Below, piece by piece: positions 5,907 to 12,405 of a DNA stretch of 12,405 bases. The notes under the pieces are model-generated. The model searched no databases, was not told the origin of the DNA, and saw only the letters and a list, made by a program, of their open reading frames with translations. Origin of the DNA: an uncultured Bacilli bacterium (GTDB lineage Bacteria; Bacillota_I; Bacilli_A; RF39; UBA660); assembly GCA_934130235.1 (NCBI GenBank), contig CAKOXU010000023.1, positions 1 through 12,405 of the forward strand, given 5' to 3'. Made by a program: the position numbers and the translations under genes. The first letter of the stretch is position 1. Each line of letters starts with the position of its first letter.

Positions 5907-6503
5907 CTTTTCCAACACTTTATCTATATCCTCGATAAGCCAATTATTAGATATATTTTTATAACTAATAATTAACACTTCTTCTAACTTTTTAAATTCG
6001 TTACCACTTATGATATCATTATTTATTTTTTTATAATTGATACAATTTATTTTAATTCTAAATTTTAAACTATCCTTATTATATTCAACAAAAGCATATT
6101 CTAGTAAATCAATATCATCAACTACCTCAAAATATCCATTTATTTTGTATGTATCTATTCTTGATTTTATAAAATTTAAAGTAGTTCCTACGACAAGTTT
6201 ATCCAAATCAGAGTCATCATGATTTTTAATTTTCAATTCCAATTCTTTAAAAGTATTAAATAAACAAGTTGCAAGACCATTTATATCTAATTTTGGATTT
6301 ATTCTTAACAATTCTTCGTTTGTTAGACCACTTTTAAATTCAAATATAACATTTTGCTTGGATTTAACAATATCCTCAACTTCCTTTAACTTCTTTTGCT
6401 GCCTCTTTTGAAATTTTAATGATAAAAGCATTCCAACTCCAATTAATATAAGCGTTAGTGATATTGCCATTATAAATATTATTGCAAGCATATTTTTCAA
6501 CAT
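5892..6503 (-). CDS. Membrane-anchored Tim44-like domain protein, 203 aa
   Basis: One N-terminal membrane helix (about 5-28) is followed by a basic, Gln/Lys-rich linker (KFQKRQQKKLKEVEDIV) and a cytoplasmic domain. Residues about 75-195 resemble the Tim44/NTF2-like fold: a helical start (LATCLFNTFKELELKI), a helix around TTLNFIKSRIDTYK, then beta strands (FEVVDDIDLLEYAFVEY, LKFRIKINCINYK, VLIISYKN) and a final NNWLIEDID strand. The tail NWLIEDID matches the usual W-x-(I/L)-x-x-I ending of that domain. Bacterial Tim44-like proteins are of uncertain function; a membrane-tethering role is inferred. It follows mreD by 31 bases, with an AGAGGTG ribosome site, and is the last gene before a terminator, so it is probably co-transcribed with mreCD. 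Confidence is high that it is a gene and moderate for the fold. Confidence 0.7.
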   Translation of the reverse strand: MLKNMLAIIFIMAISLTLILIGVGMLLSLKFQKRQQKKLKEVEDIVKSKQNVIFEFKSGLTNEELLRINPKLDINGLATCLFNTFKELELKIKNHDDSDLDKLVVGTTLNFIKSRIDTYKINGYFEVVDDIDLLEYAFVEYNKDSLKFRIKINCINYKKINNDIISGNEFKKLEEVLIISYKNISNNWLIEDIDKVLEKKMAE

Positions 6504-6534
6504 ATATACACCTCTTTATTCTACATATATTCTA

Positions 6535-7032
6535 TCATATTTTTCTATATTTGTATGTACTTCTATTAATTTTTTTTACAATATAATTATATATTAAATA
6601 CACTATTATTCCATACAATATATTTAATATAATAGATTGTACGATAGATATAAGTAAAATTTGTGCATTAAAAATTTTATAAGACACTAAAATATATATT
6701 ATATAACTAATAATTCTATATAGTGCTATTACTAACACATTTATTAAAGTAAAACTAAATATATTCATATTTATATAATGATATAAAACTATTATAATAG
6801 ATGCCACTGCTAAAAATGATAACGTATTGATATACAAAGATGATGAAAAACAAATATCATAAAGTAATCCAAAAATAAACACAAGCATTAAAAATTTAAT
6901 ATTATTCTTTTTATATTTTGGATATACTAAAGAGAAAGATACAAGTGTAAATAATGGTAAAAAATATGAATTAATACTAACAACATTAGATATAACGCTA
7001 TCTAAAATAAATGAAATTATAATCAATATCAT
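6535..7032 (-). CDS. mreD: Rod-shape determining membrane protein MreD
   Basis: MreD is the small multi-pass membrane partner of MreC in the elongasome that directs side-wall peptidoglycan synthesis. The 165-residue protein is almost all membrane: I count five hydrophobic segments (about 1-24, 26-37, 46-88, 92-118, 121-153), including the typical GLLYDICFSS stretch near residue 55-65 (MreD proteins carry a G-x-x-x-D-x-x-x/F-type motif here). The ATG overlaps the mreC stop (ATGA), so translation is coupled, with an AGAGG inside the end of mreC. MreD sequences are poorly conserved; the identification rests on the topology plus position after mreC. Confidence 0.88.
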   Translation of the reverse strand: MILIIISFILDSVISNVVSINSYFLPLFTLVSFSLVYPKYKKNNIKFLMLVFIFGLLYDICFSSSLYINTLSFLAVASIIIVLYHYINMNIFSFTLINVLVIALYRIISYIIYILVSYKIFNAQILLISIVQSIILNILYGIIVYLIYNYIVKKINRSTYKYRKI

Positions 7033-7874
7033 TTTGATTTCCTCTTTAGTATGGTAACAACTGATATATCATCATAATTTACAGATGGACTAACCTCTAC
7101 AATACTTGTCAAATCATATTGATCATTTACTATTTTTTTCACATGTCCTATTACAATGCCAGAAGGAAAATAATCAGTAAGACCAGTCGTAGTAACTAAA
7201 TCTCCCTCTTTAATATCTGAAGTTGAATCTATACCCTCTATTTTATATACCTTTCTCTCTTCATCGTAACCAGTAAATAAACCATATGAATACTTATCAT
7301 TTGATTTAATTTTTACACTTACTTTATTAGTTATTTCATCAGATGTAAAAAGTTTAACAGTTGAAGTAAAATTACCTACACTAGATATTTTTCCTACTAA
7401 ACCTTTTGATACAATAACACAATCTCCCTTACTAATTCCATTTTTACTACCTTTATCAATAGTAAGAGAATTATACCAGTATCCTAAATTTCGATTAATA
7501 ACAGTTGCATTCTTATATGTATATTCAGATAAAGTACCATTGAGTTCAAGAGCACCTTTAAGTTCAGTTACCTCTTTTTGTAACTCTTCAACTTGAGCAC
7601 GATAAGTTTCTGTTTTTTCAACTTTATCTTTTAATTTATTATACTTTTTGTATAAATCTTTACTTTCTTTTATATATTCAATTTTATCACCAATATAATT
7701 TATAGGTACTAAGAAAATTTTGCACACATAGTTTACACTATCTTTAACAGTCTTCTCTATAAAAGTAAGATCCTTATCTTCCTTTACAGATTTAACACTA
7801 ATACCTATCATTATTCCAACTAAAACAACTATAATTAAAATTACTATTTTTATATCATACTTTTTTCTTTTCAC
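7029..7874 (-). CDS. mreC: Rod-shape determining protein MreC
   Basis: MreC is a bitopic protein that links the MreB/MreD/RodA-PBP2 machinery to the outside of the membrane. A membrane helix lies at about residues 9-27 after a basic MKRKKYDIK. A coiled coil follows at about 65-115 (YKKYNKLKDKVEKTETYRAQ, ELQKEVTELKG), then the beta-barrel region with conserved RNLGYWYNSLTIDKGSKNGI (about 128-147), GLVGKISSVG and the GDLVTTTGL...FPSGIVIGHV pair. The length (281 aa) is typical. The start is GTG at 7874 with AAGGTGAT just upstream. A TATAAT sits 20 bases before it but lacks a -35. It directly follows radC (38-base gap) with no mreB in between. Confidence 0.97.
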   Translation of the reverse strand: MKRKKYDIKIVILIIVVLVGIMIGISVKSVKEDKDLTFIEKTVKDSVNYVCKIFLVPINYIGDKIEYIKESKDLYKKYNKLKDKVEKTETYRAQVEELQKEVTELKGALELNGTLSEYTYKNATVINRNLGYWYNSLTIDKGSKNGISKGDCVIVSKGLVGKISSVGNFTSTVKLFTSDEITNKVSVKIKSNDKYSYGLFTGYDEERKVYKIEGIDSTSDIKEGDLVTTTGLTDYFPSGIVIGHVKKIVNDQYDLTSIVEVSPSVNYDDISVVTILKRKSK

Positions 7875-7912
7875 TTTATCACCTTCTTAATTATAATATA
7901 TATTTAACTTTT

Positions 7913-8599
7913 TTAAAAGATTATATTACTATTTTGTCTAAAACTATAGTAACTATTATTACCAATTATTATATGATCTATAACACTTATTCCAAGAAGC
8001 TTTCCAACATTTATTAAATTATTAGTTATATCACAATCTTGTTTAGATGGAGTTATATTTCCCGATGGATGATTATGTAATACAACTATAGATGATGCAG
8101 ACAAAAGATATGCTTCTTTAAAAATTTCCCGTGGGTGCACTAAACTATAATTAAGAGTTCCAACAAACAATTGCTTATCTGATATAATTTTTTTATTATT
8201 ATCTAAATACATAGCATAAAAATACTCTTGCTTTTTATATTTTAATTTGTTCAAATAATACTTAGAGATAACTTCCGGGTTATTAAACTTAATATTATTT
8301 ATTGTTGAAATTTCTACATTTAAACGTTTACCAAGCTCTATGGATGCCAATAAATTACATGCTTTAGACATTCCTATACCTTTTATGCCACTTAATAATT
8401 TGTAATTAATAGTATTTAAACTATTTAATCCACCAATACTGCTTAATAAATACGCAGCTAAATCCTTAGCAGACATTCCATTTGTTCCTGTTTTAAAAAT
8501 AATTGCAATTAACTCTTCATTACTTAGACTTTCAGCACCACTCATTATAAGTCTTTCACATGGTCTATCATTTACAGGTATATCCTTAATTCTTATCAC
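7913..8599 (-). CDS. radC: RadC/JAB-domain protein (UPF0758)
   Basis: RadC proteins have an N-terminal helix-hairpin-helix region (about 35-75, SGIKGIGMSKACNLLA) and a C-terminal JAB/MPN+ metalloprotease-like domain. The metal-site signature HNHPSG...SKQD is present, with an upstream Glu in HPREIFKEA. Despite the name, a DNA-repair role is not established. The start needs correction: an ATG at 8614 lies inside AGGAGG, the ribosome site itself. The GTG at 8599, 6 bases after AGGAGG, gives a 228-residue protein beginning (M)IRIKDIPVNDRPCERL, matching the usual RadC N-terminus. It overlaps the end of the SPOR-like gene by 14 bases, so translation is probably coupled. radC beside mre genes is a classical neighbourhood. 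Confidence 0.95.
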   Translation of the reverse strand: MIRIKDIPVNDRPCERLIMSGAESLSNEELIAIIFKTGTNGMSAKDLAAYLLSSIGGLNSLNTINYKLLSGIKGIGMSKACNLLASIELGKRLNVEISTINNIKFNNPEVISKYYLNKLKYKKQEYFYAMYLDNNKKIISDKQLFVGTLNYSLVHPREIFKEAYLLSASSIVVLHNHPSGNITPSKQDCDITNNLINVGKLLGISVIDHIIIGNNSYYSFRQNSNIIF

Positions 8600-9041
8600 T
8601 ATTTTCCTCCTCATATTTGACTAGAACTTCACTAATCAAAGAGGATATATAAGAGTTATCTTTTGTATTTATTATTTCTTTATCATACTTATTAACTATA
8701 TTTACAAACTTTTTATTAGTTATGTTAAATTCCTTTACTATTGTATCTATATTTTGATCTTTATAATACTTTTTTATTATTTCAAGAGCATCTTCATTAT
8801 TAGTGATTGCTATAAAAACATAATATAAATCTCCTATATTAGTATAAATATAGTTTTCTAGACTAATAGTATTCTTCTCCATACTATCAATACTAGAATA
8901 TACACCATATTGTACAAAATATAGCTTATTAGTTCCACTAGATACCTTTAATTCATTATTAGTATAAGTCTTAGTAAACAAAGTACAAAGAAAAATACCA
9001 GTAATTAAACCTAATAAAATTGTAGATAAATATTTTTTCAT
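8586..9041 (-). CDS. Membrane-anchored SPOR-like protein, SpoIIB position
   Basis: The 151-residue protein starts with MKKYLS and one membrane helix (about 5-22), then a short linker (TYTNNELKVSSGTNK). The next ~70 residues look like a SPOR domain: strand LYFVQYGVYSS, a helix (ENYIYTNIG), strand DLYYVFIAITN, helix EDALEIIKKYYKDQ, and a final strand TIVKEFNI. SPOR domains bind glycan strands stripped of stem peptides, at division septa. B. subtilis has the SPOR protein SpoIIB just upstream of maf-radC-mreBCD, and this gene holds the same position. I start at ATG 9041 (AGGTGAT 3-4 bases upstream); a TTG at 9068 is open but has no ribosome site. The SPOR call is by pattern and synteny and the sequence is divergent. 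Confidence 0.62.
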   Translation of the reverse strand: MKKYLSTILLGLITGIFLCTLFTKTYTNNELKVSSGTNKLYFVQYGVYSSIDSMEKNTISLENYIYTNIGDLYYVFIAITNNEDALEIIKKYYKDQNIDTIVKEFNITNKKFVNIVNKYDKEIINTKDNSYISSLISEVLVKYEEENSDKN

Positions 9042-9092
9042 ACTATCACCTATTTTATTGTAGCTCAATAACTAGTATTAATTTGTCGAAAT

Positions 9093-11273
9093 TTATTCCT
9101 CTTCTTTACTTATTAAAACCTCTCTAGGCTTTGATCCATTTTGAGGACCAACTATTCCTCTATCCTCTAATAAATCTATACATCTAGCAGCTCGATTATA
9201 ACCTAAACGAAATCTCCTTTGCAATAAAGATGCAGAAGCTTTTCCTTGTTCAACAACAAAATCTACTATCTCATTATATAAAGGTTCTTCATAATCATCA
9301 TTCTTTAACATAGTAGTAGCTCCCCTATCCTCATCACTTATTTCAAATGCTTTATTATATTCAGCTTTTTGCTGTTTACAAACAAAATCTACTATATCCT
9401 TAGTTTCTTTTTCAGATATAAAAGTACCTTGTATACGAATAGGAGAATTTACTCCTTGAGGTAAATATAACATATCACCTTTTCCGAGTAATTTTTCAGC
9501 ACCGACCATATCAAGAATAGTTCTAGAATCTATACCCGATGATACTGCAAAAGATATACGTGAAGGAATATTTGCTTTAACAACTCCTGTAATAACATCA
9601 GTAGATGGACGTTGTGTTGCTACTATTAAATGTATTCCAGCAGCACGAGCCATTTGTGTAATTCTCATAATAGAATCCTCTACTTCCTTTGCTGCTACCA
9701 ACATTAAATCAGCAAGTTCATCGATTATTACAACTATATATGGTAATTTTTTTATTTTTTCAGCCTCAGGTAAATTCATATTCTTTTTATCTATATATTC
9801 ATTATAACTTTCAATATTTTTTGTCTTACTCTCTTCAAACACATCATAACGTCTTTCCATTTCTGCAACTATTCTTTGTAAAGCAATATTTGCTTTTTTA
9901 GGATCAGTTACTACTGGAGTCATTAAATGTGGTACACCATTATATATAGATAATTCCACCTTTTTAGGATCAACTAACACAAGCTTTACTTCATCAGGTT
10001 TAGCACGCATAAGTATACTTGCTAAAATACTATTAATACAAACAGATTTTCCTGATCCCGTAGATCCAGCAACTAAAAGATGGGGCGTTTTATTTATTTC
10101 CATCCATTGTGGATTTCCCATAATATCTCTACCAAGAACAGTTAAAAGTTTACTACCTTGTTTACTTGAGGGAACACTCTCTAATACTTCCTTAACACAC
10201 ACTGGTGATACTTTTGAATTAGGAAGTTCTATACCAATAGTACTTTTACCTGGTATAGGTGCCTGTATACGCACATCTTTAGCAGCAAGTGCTAAAGCTA
10301 TCTCTCTATTTAAACTTAAAATTTTACTTACTTTAGTTCCTGCCTTTATTTCAAGTTCATACTGAGTTACAGCAGGTCCAACATGAGTATTTACAACCTT
10401 TGCATCTATTCCAAAATCCTTTAATACTTGCATAAGTATTGGAGTATTATTTTTAATTGCTAAATCATTTTCCTTAGTATTACTCCTTGTAGGATTACTA
10501 AGTAGACTATGAGGTGGATATATATAGTTTTTATTAGCATTATCCATACTTACTACAGGAATAACTTCCTCCACATTAGTAACTTCTTCCTCTACTTTTT
10601 CTTTTACCCTCTTCTTTTTAGGCTTATCGGAATTACCACTTATATGCATCTTTCCTGCGATCTTATTTACCTCATCCTTTGTCTTTTTAAGCATCTCATA
10701 TATAGATAATCCCGTATAAAGAATTAATCCACAAACAATAAGTGCAACACAAATAAAAGTTGTTCCTTTCAAAGTCAAAAGTGCAGTAAATAAGCACAAA
10801 AATATAGCGCCTATCATACCTCCACCAGTTTCCTGAGAAGGTGCATAACTTCCAACCGAACTATTAATATACTCAACAATTGTATCTTTTGTATTTGAAA
10901 TAACTTTACCAGTATCTTTTATTATATTGAAATTATCCGGATTAATTTTAGATGTAGAATTAGTAATATATGGCATATGTAAAAATACAAGTATACCTAT
11001 AATAATTAGAAATAAACCAATATTTTTACCTGCCATTACCTTAGGATACTTTCTTTTTATAATTATATATCCTGAATATATCAATACTCCAACCAATAAA
11101 ATTGCCCAACAACTTCCAACTAGGAAGCATGAAAAACCTTTTATAAATTTTGCTACAACACCAAAAGGACATAACCCTATAATAGCTAATATGAATATTA
11201 AAATACCTTTAAGCTCAATTATATATCCTTTTTCTTCAATATTTTCTTCTTTTCTTGTCTTTTTCTTTGTCAT
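9093..11273 (-). CDS. ftsK: DNA translocase FtsK/SpoIIIE
   Basis: This ATP-driven motor pumps chromosomal DNA through closing septa and couples segregation to division. The N-terminal part has about five hydrophobic segments (about 21-42, 47-72, 84-100, 152-170, 172-192). A Lys/Glu-rich linker (about 195-245) precedes the alpha/beta motor. The Walker A motif GSTGSGKS is at residues 403-410 and Walker B (VVIIDELADLM) at about 512-522. The QRP segment VATQRPSTDVITGVVKANIP follows. The C-terminal gamma winged-helix domain (ASLLQRRFRLGYNRAARCID, then LLEDRGIVG) reads polar DNA sequences. At 726 residues it is a little shorter than SpoIIIE (about 787), mainly in the linker. The ATG has GGAGG 6-7 bases upstream. 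It has its own promoter and heads the cluster that runs to 5892. Confidence 0.98.
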   Translation of the reverse strand: MTKKKTRKEENIEEKGYIIELKGILIFILAIIGLCPFGVVAKFIKGFSCFLVGSCWAILLVGVLIYSGYIIIKRKYPKVMAGKNIGLFLIIIGILVFLHMPYITNSTSKINPDNFNIIKDTGKVISNTKDTIVEYINSSVGSYAPSQETGGGMIGAIFLCLFTALLTLKGTTFICVALIVCGLILYTGLSIYEMLKKTKDEVNKIAGKMHISGNSDKPKKKRVKEKVEEEVTNVEEVIPVVSMDNANKNYIYPPHSLLSNPTRSNTKENDLAIKNNTPILMQVLKDFGIDAKVVNTHVGPAVTQYELEIKAGTKVSKILSLNREIALALAAKDVRIQAPIPGKSTIGIELPNSKVSPVCVKEVLESVPSSKQGSKLLTVLGRDIMGNPQWMEINKTPHLLVAGSTGSGKSVCINSILASILMRAKPDEVKLVLVDPKKVELSIYNGVPHLMTPVVTDPKKANIALQRIVAEMERRYDVFEESKTKNIESYNEYIDKKNMNLPEAEKIKKLPYIVVIIDELADLMLVAAKEVEDSIMRITQMARAAGIHLIVATQRPSTDVITGVVKANIPSRISFAVSSGIDSRTILDMVGAEKLLGKGDMLYLPQGVNSPIRIQGTFISEKETKDIVDFVCKQQKAEYNKAFEISDEDRGATTMLKNDDYEEPLYNEIVDFVVEQGKASASLLQRRFRLGYNRAARCIDLLEDRGIVGPQNGSKPREVLISKEEE

Positions 11274-11300
11274 ATATTGCCTCCACTAGCTTCTATATTC

Positions 11301-11309
11301 ATTATAACA
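11301..11309 (-). promoter_or_regulatory. Extended -10 promoter of ftsK
   Basis: The minus strand reads TGTTATAAT, a perfect -10 with TGn. The best upstream box is TTGCTT with a 19-base spacer, which is not ideal. The leader would be about 20 bases. It probably drives the whole cluster to the terminator at 5878-5906. Confidence 0.65.
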
Positions 11310-11338
11310 TAAATAATCATATTTTAAGCAACTTTTTA

Positions 11339-11366
11339 TAAAAAAATAAGCACTATTTAGCGCTTA
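11339..11366 (-). terminator. Intrinsic terminator after the FGE/lectin-fold gene
   Basis: TAAGCGCT pairs with AGTGCTTA (8 bp, one G-U) around an AAAT loop and is followed by TTTTTTTAT. It starts 28 bases after the stop at 11395 and insulates ftsK from the gene on its right. Confidence 0.88.
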
Positions 11367-11394
11367 CTTAATAAGTTGACATTTATAATTTTTA

Positions 11395-11556
11395 CTACGA
11401 TGTTAAAGCTATGCGGAACGAATGACCATTACTTGAACTACCTCCACTACTGCTAACGAAAAATACACCTGAAGTTATTCCATCTAAATAATCACTTCCA
11501 AATACCAACCATGGAATATTAATAGCAACAAAATAATCATAATCACCATACCAACC
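11395..11556 (-). other. Codon-divergent C-terminal tail, variable-region-like
   Basis: The last 53 sense codons of the lectin-fold gene differ from the rest of the gene. In the 283 codons upstream every Ile is ATA (12 of 12), every Val GTA, every Phe TTT and every Arg AGA, with no AGC or TCG. In the tail ATT, GTT, TTC, CGC, AGC and TCG all appear, and NNT/NNC codons dominate. The stretch encoding FVSSSGG...SSSNGH is almost all codons reachable from AAT/AAC by changing only adenines. It ends in a relatively GC-rich TCGTTCCGC block. It is where a DGR variable region would be, but no template repeat or reverse transcriptase is in the window. Confidence 0.4.
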
Positions 11557-12405
11557 TCTTGTTTCTGTTAATCCATAACATGGTCCATTACATGCTGTTG
11601 TTTTATCTTCTGTTGTATATAAATCATAATACTTTGAATCTGGAAAAGATTTTCCGTTTGTTATACTTCCACCTTCATACAATGATCCATTAAATCCTGA
11701 ATTATAGGTTGTACTTTTACCACTCGTCTTATTATAATTTGACATTTGAAATTCATTTGATCCTCCAGACATATCATATATTCCATATATGTTTCCTGTT
11801 GTGGATGCTCCTCCTCCACAGTATCCTGTTCCTGAGCCTCTATCTGTTAATGTATTATATTTACATTGTGTATTTGTCGTATCTTGTGATGGTGTTCCGT
11901 TTGAAGAACCTGTTATAAATGAGGATGATTTATTTTGATATACTTCTTTATTGGATCCTGTATATAAACTATTTCCATATTTTCCGTATTTTGATTGTGA
12001 AAGATAAGATGCTGTCATCCATTCACTTGCCTTTGTCATATGTGAATCTCCATTTGTTAGTTTTGATGTTAATAATTGTGATGTTGTAAACTGTGAGGAT
12101 ACATTTTGACTTCTTAGTGATGAAGTATTTGCTAGTACTGTTGGACTTGTAGAAGTACCTGTTGTTTCAAACTTTCCTAGCCATAATCCTGATAATTGTG
12201 TATTTCCAAATGTAAATCCTGGATGTAATCTATATCCTTCTTTTGATCCATTTGATGTTTTAGATAAAAAGTTTATTTCTATTTCTCCTGGTAAAGAAGC
12301 TGAGGTTCCTCCTTTTCCATAAGTGCCCTCTATCTTATATTCAAATCTTGGTATCCATACAAATATTCCTATTATATCTGTTGTATTACTTTCTATATTT
12401 ACTGT
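11395..12405 (-). CDS. FGE-sulfatase/C-type-lectin-fold protein, 3' part only
   Basis: The frame is open from the stop at 11395 through the window edge (336 residues visible). An ATG at 12039 is internal, not the start. The protein is rich in Ser, Thr, Gly, Asn and Tyr. Family marks, numbered in the visible fragment, are FVWIPRFEYKI (15-25), HPGFTFGNTQLSGLWLGKFE (61-80), NIYGIYDMSGG (205-215), which parallels the N-x-YG-L-YDM-x-GN motif of formylglycine-generating-enzyme domains, WYGDYDYF (285-292), and WLVFG...SGVFF...SFRIAL at the C-terminus, parallel to the W-x-RGG...GF-R ending of that fold. Two Cys pairs (CKYN...YC and CNGPC) may form disulfides, which suits an exported protein. Multi-copy proteins of this type are common in gut Bacillota; their role is unknown to me, but surface binding is a reasonable guess. 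Enzyme activity is not supported. A terminator follows. Confidence 0.8.
   Translation of the reverse strand, partial: TVNIESNTTDIIGIFVWIPRFEYKIEGTYGKGGTSASLPGEIEINFLSKTSNGSKEGYRLHPGFTFGNTQLSGLWLGKFETTGTSTSPTVLANTSSLRSQNVSSQFTTSQLLTSKLTNGDSHMTKASEWMTASYLSQSKYGKYGNSLYTGSNKEVYQNKSSSFITGSSNGTPSQDTTNTQCKYNTLTDRGSGTGYCGGGASTTGNIYGIYDMSGGSNEFQMSNYNKTSGKSTTYNSGFNGSLYEGGSITNGKSFPDSKYYDLYTTEDKTTACNGPCYGLTETRGWYGDYDYFVAINIPWLVFGSDYLDGITSGVFFVSSSGGSSSNGHSFRIALTS

Noticed and set aside
7890..7905. TATAAT just upstream of mreC as an internal promoter
   Set aside because: There is no -35 and no TGn extension, and this AT-rich gap gives such hexamers by chance. mreC is probably read from ftsK.
9689..11289. 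Plus-strand frames opposite ftsK
   Set aside because: All are antisense to a complete ftsK and lack ribosome sites; one runs into the ftsK promoter region.
11376..11400. TTGACA on the plus strand near the lectin-fold gene stop
   Set aside because: No -10 at the right distance and no plus-strand gene to drive.
11709..11918. Plus-strand frame opposite the lectin-fold gene
   Set aside because: It is antisense to a clearly coding frame with family motifs and has no start signals.
12037..12039. ATG at 12039 as the start of a 214-residue protein
   Set aside because: The same frame is open and carries family motifs for 122 more codons to the window edge, and there is no ribosome site before this ATG.
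1..12405. DGR template repeat or reverse transcriptase within the window
   Set aside because: I looked for a second copy of the GC-rich TCGTTCCGC end block and for reverse-transcriptase motifs and found neither, so a full DGR cannot be claimed here.
1..12405. CRISPR array, tRNA or rRNA genes, insertion sequences, phage genes
   Set aside because: No regularly spaced repeats, cloverleaf-like segments, transposase frames or phage proteins were seen; all gaps but the leaders are short.

Overview
The window is very AT-rich, and every gene I can support reads on the minus strand, as expected for a leading-strand stretch of a chromosome. In transcription order (right to left) it carries a broken-off surface/lectin-like gene, then ftsK, a SPOR-like gene, radC, mreC, mreD, a Tim44-like gene, recA, rny, an unknown gene, rplS, lepB, a ProXp-ala-type editing gene and a small lipoprotein gene. 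RecA, RNase Y, a Gram-positive type signal peptidase, strong sigma-A type promoters and AGGAGG ribosome sites point to a low-GC Bacillota. TGA is used as a stop (mreC), so this is the standard bacterial code and not a Mycoplasma-type code. The style fits an uncultured gut Bacilli/Clostridia-like lineage, but that is inference.

Right end (11395-12405): the 3' part of a gene for a Ser/Gly/Thr-rich protein with a formylglycine-generating-enzyme/C-type-lectin fold signature. It has no start inside the window. Its last 54 codons differ in codon use from the rest and fall where diversity-generating retroelements (DGRs) place their variable region. This is the most interesting stretch of the window. 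A good terminator separates it from ftsK.

Cell-division and shape block (5892-11273): ftsK has its own promoter and is followed by a membrane-anchored SPOR-like protein, radC, mreC, mreD and a membrane-anchored Tim44-like protein. Genes are tightly packed or overlapping, and there is one terminator at the end. The order SPOR protein - radC - mreC - mreD matches the Bacillus subtilis spoIIB - maf - radC - mreB - mreC - mreD neighbourhood, but maf and mreB are absent here.

Information-processing block (1461-5823): recA (consensus promoter and an SOS-box-like site), rny, an unknown 185-residue protein with a near-perfect promoter, then rplS and lepB. The first three are separate transcription units, each with its own promoter and terminator. 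rplS and lepB are separated only by a weak hairpin.

Left end (1-1441): a trans-editing aminoacyl-tRNA deacylase, a small lipoprotein with a roughly 200-base leader, and an edge-truncated short reading frame. A recurring trait is that intrinsic terminators overlap the stop codons of five genes (lepB, rplS, the 185-residue gene, rny, the Tim44-like gene). I see no tRNA, rRNA, CRISPR array, insertion sequence or phage gene.
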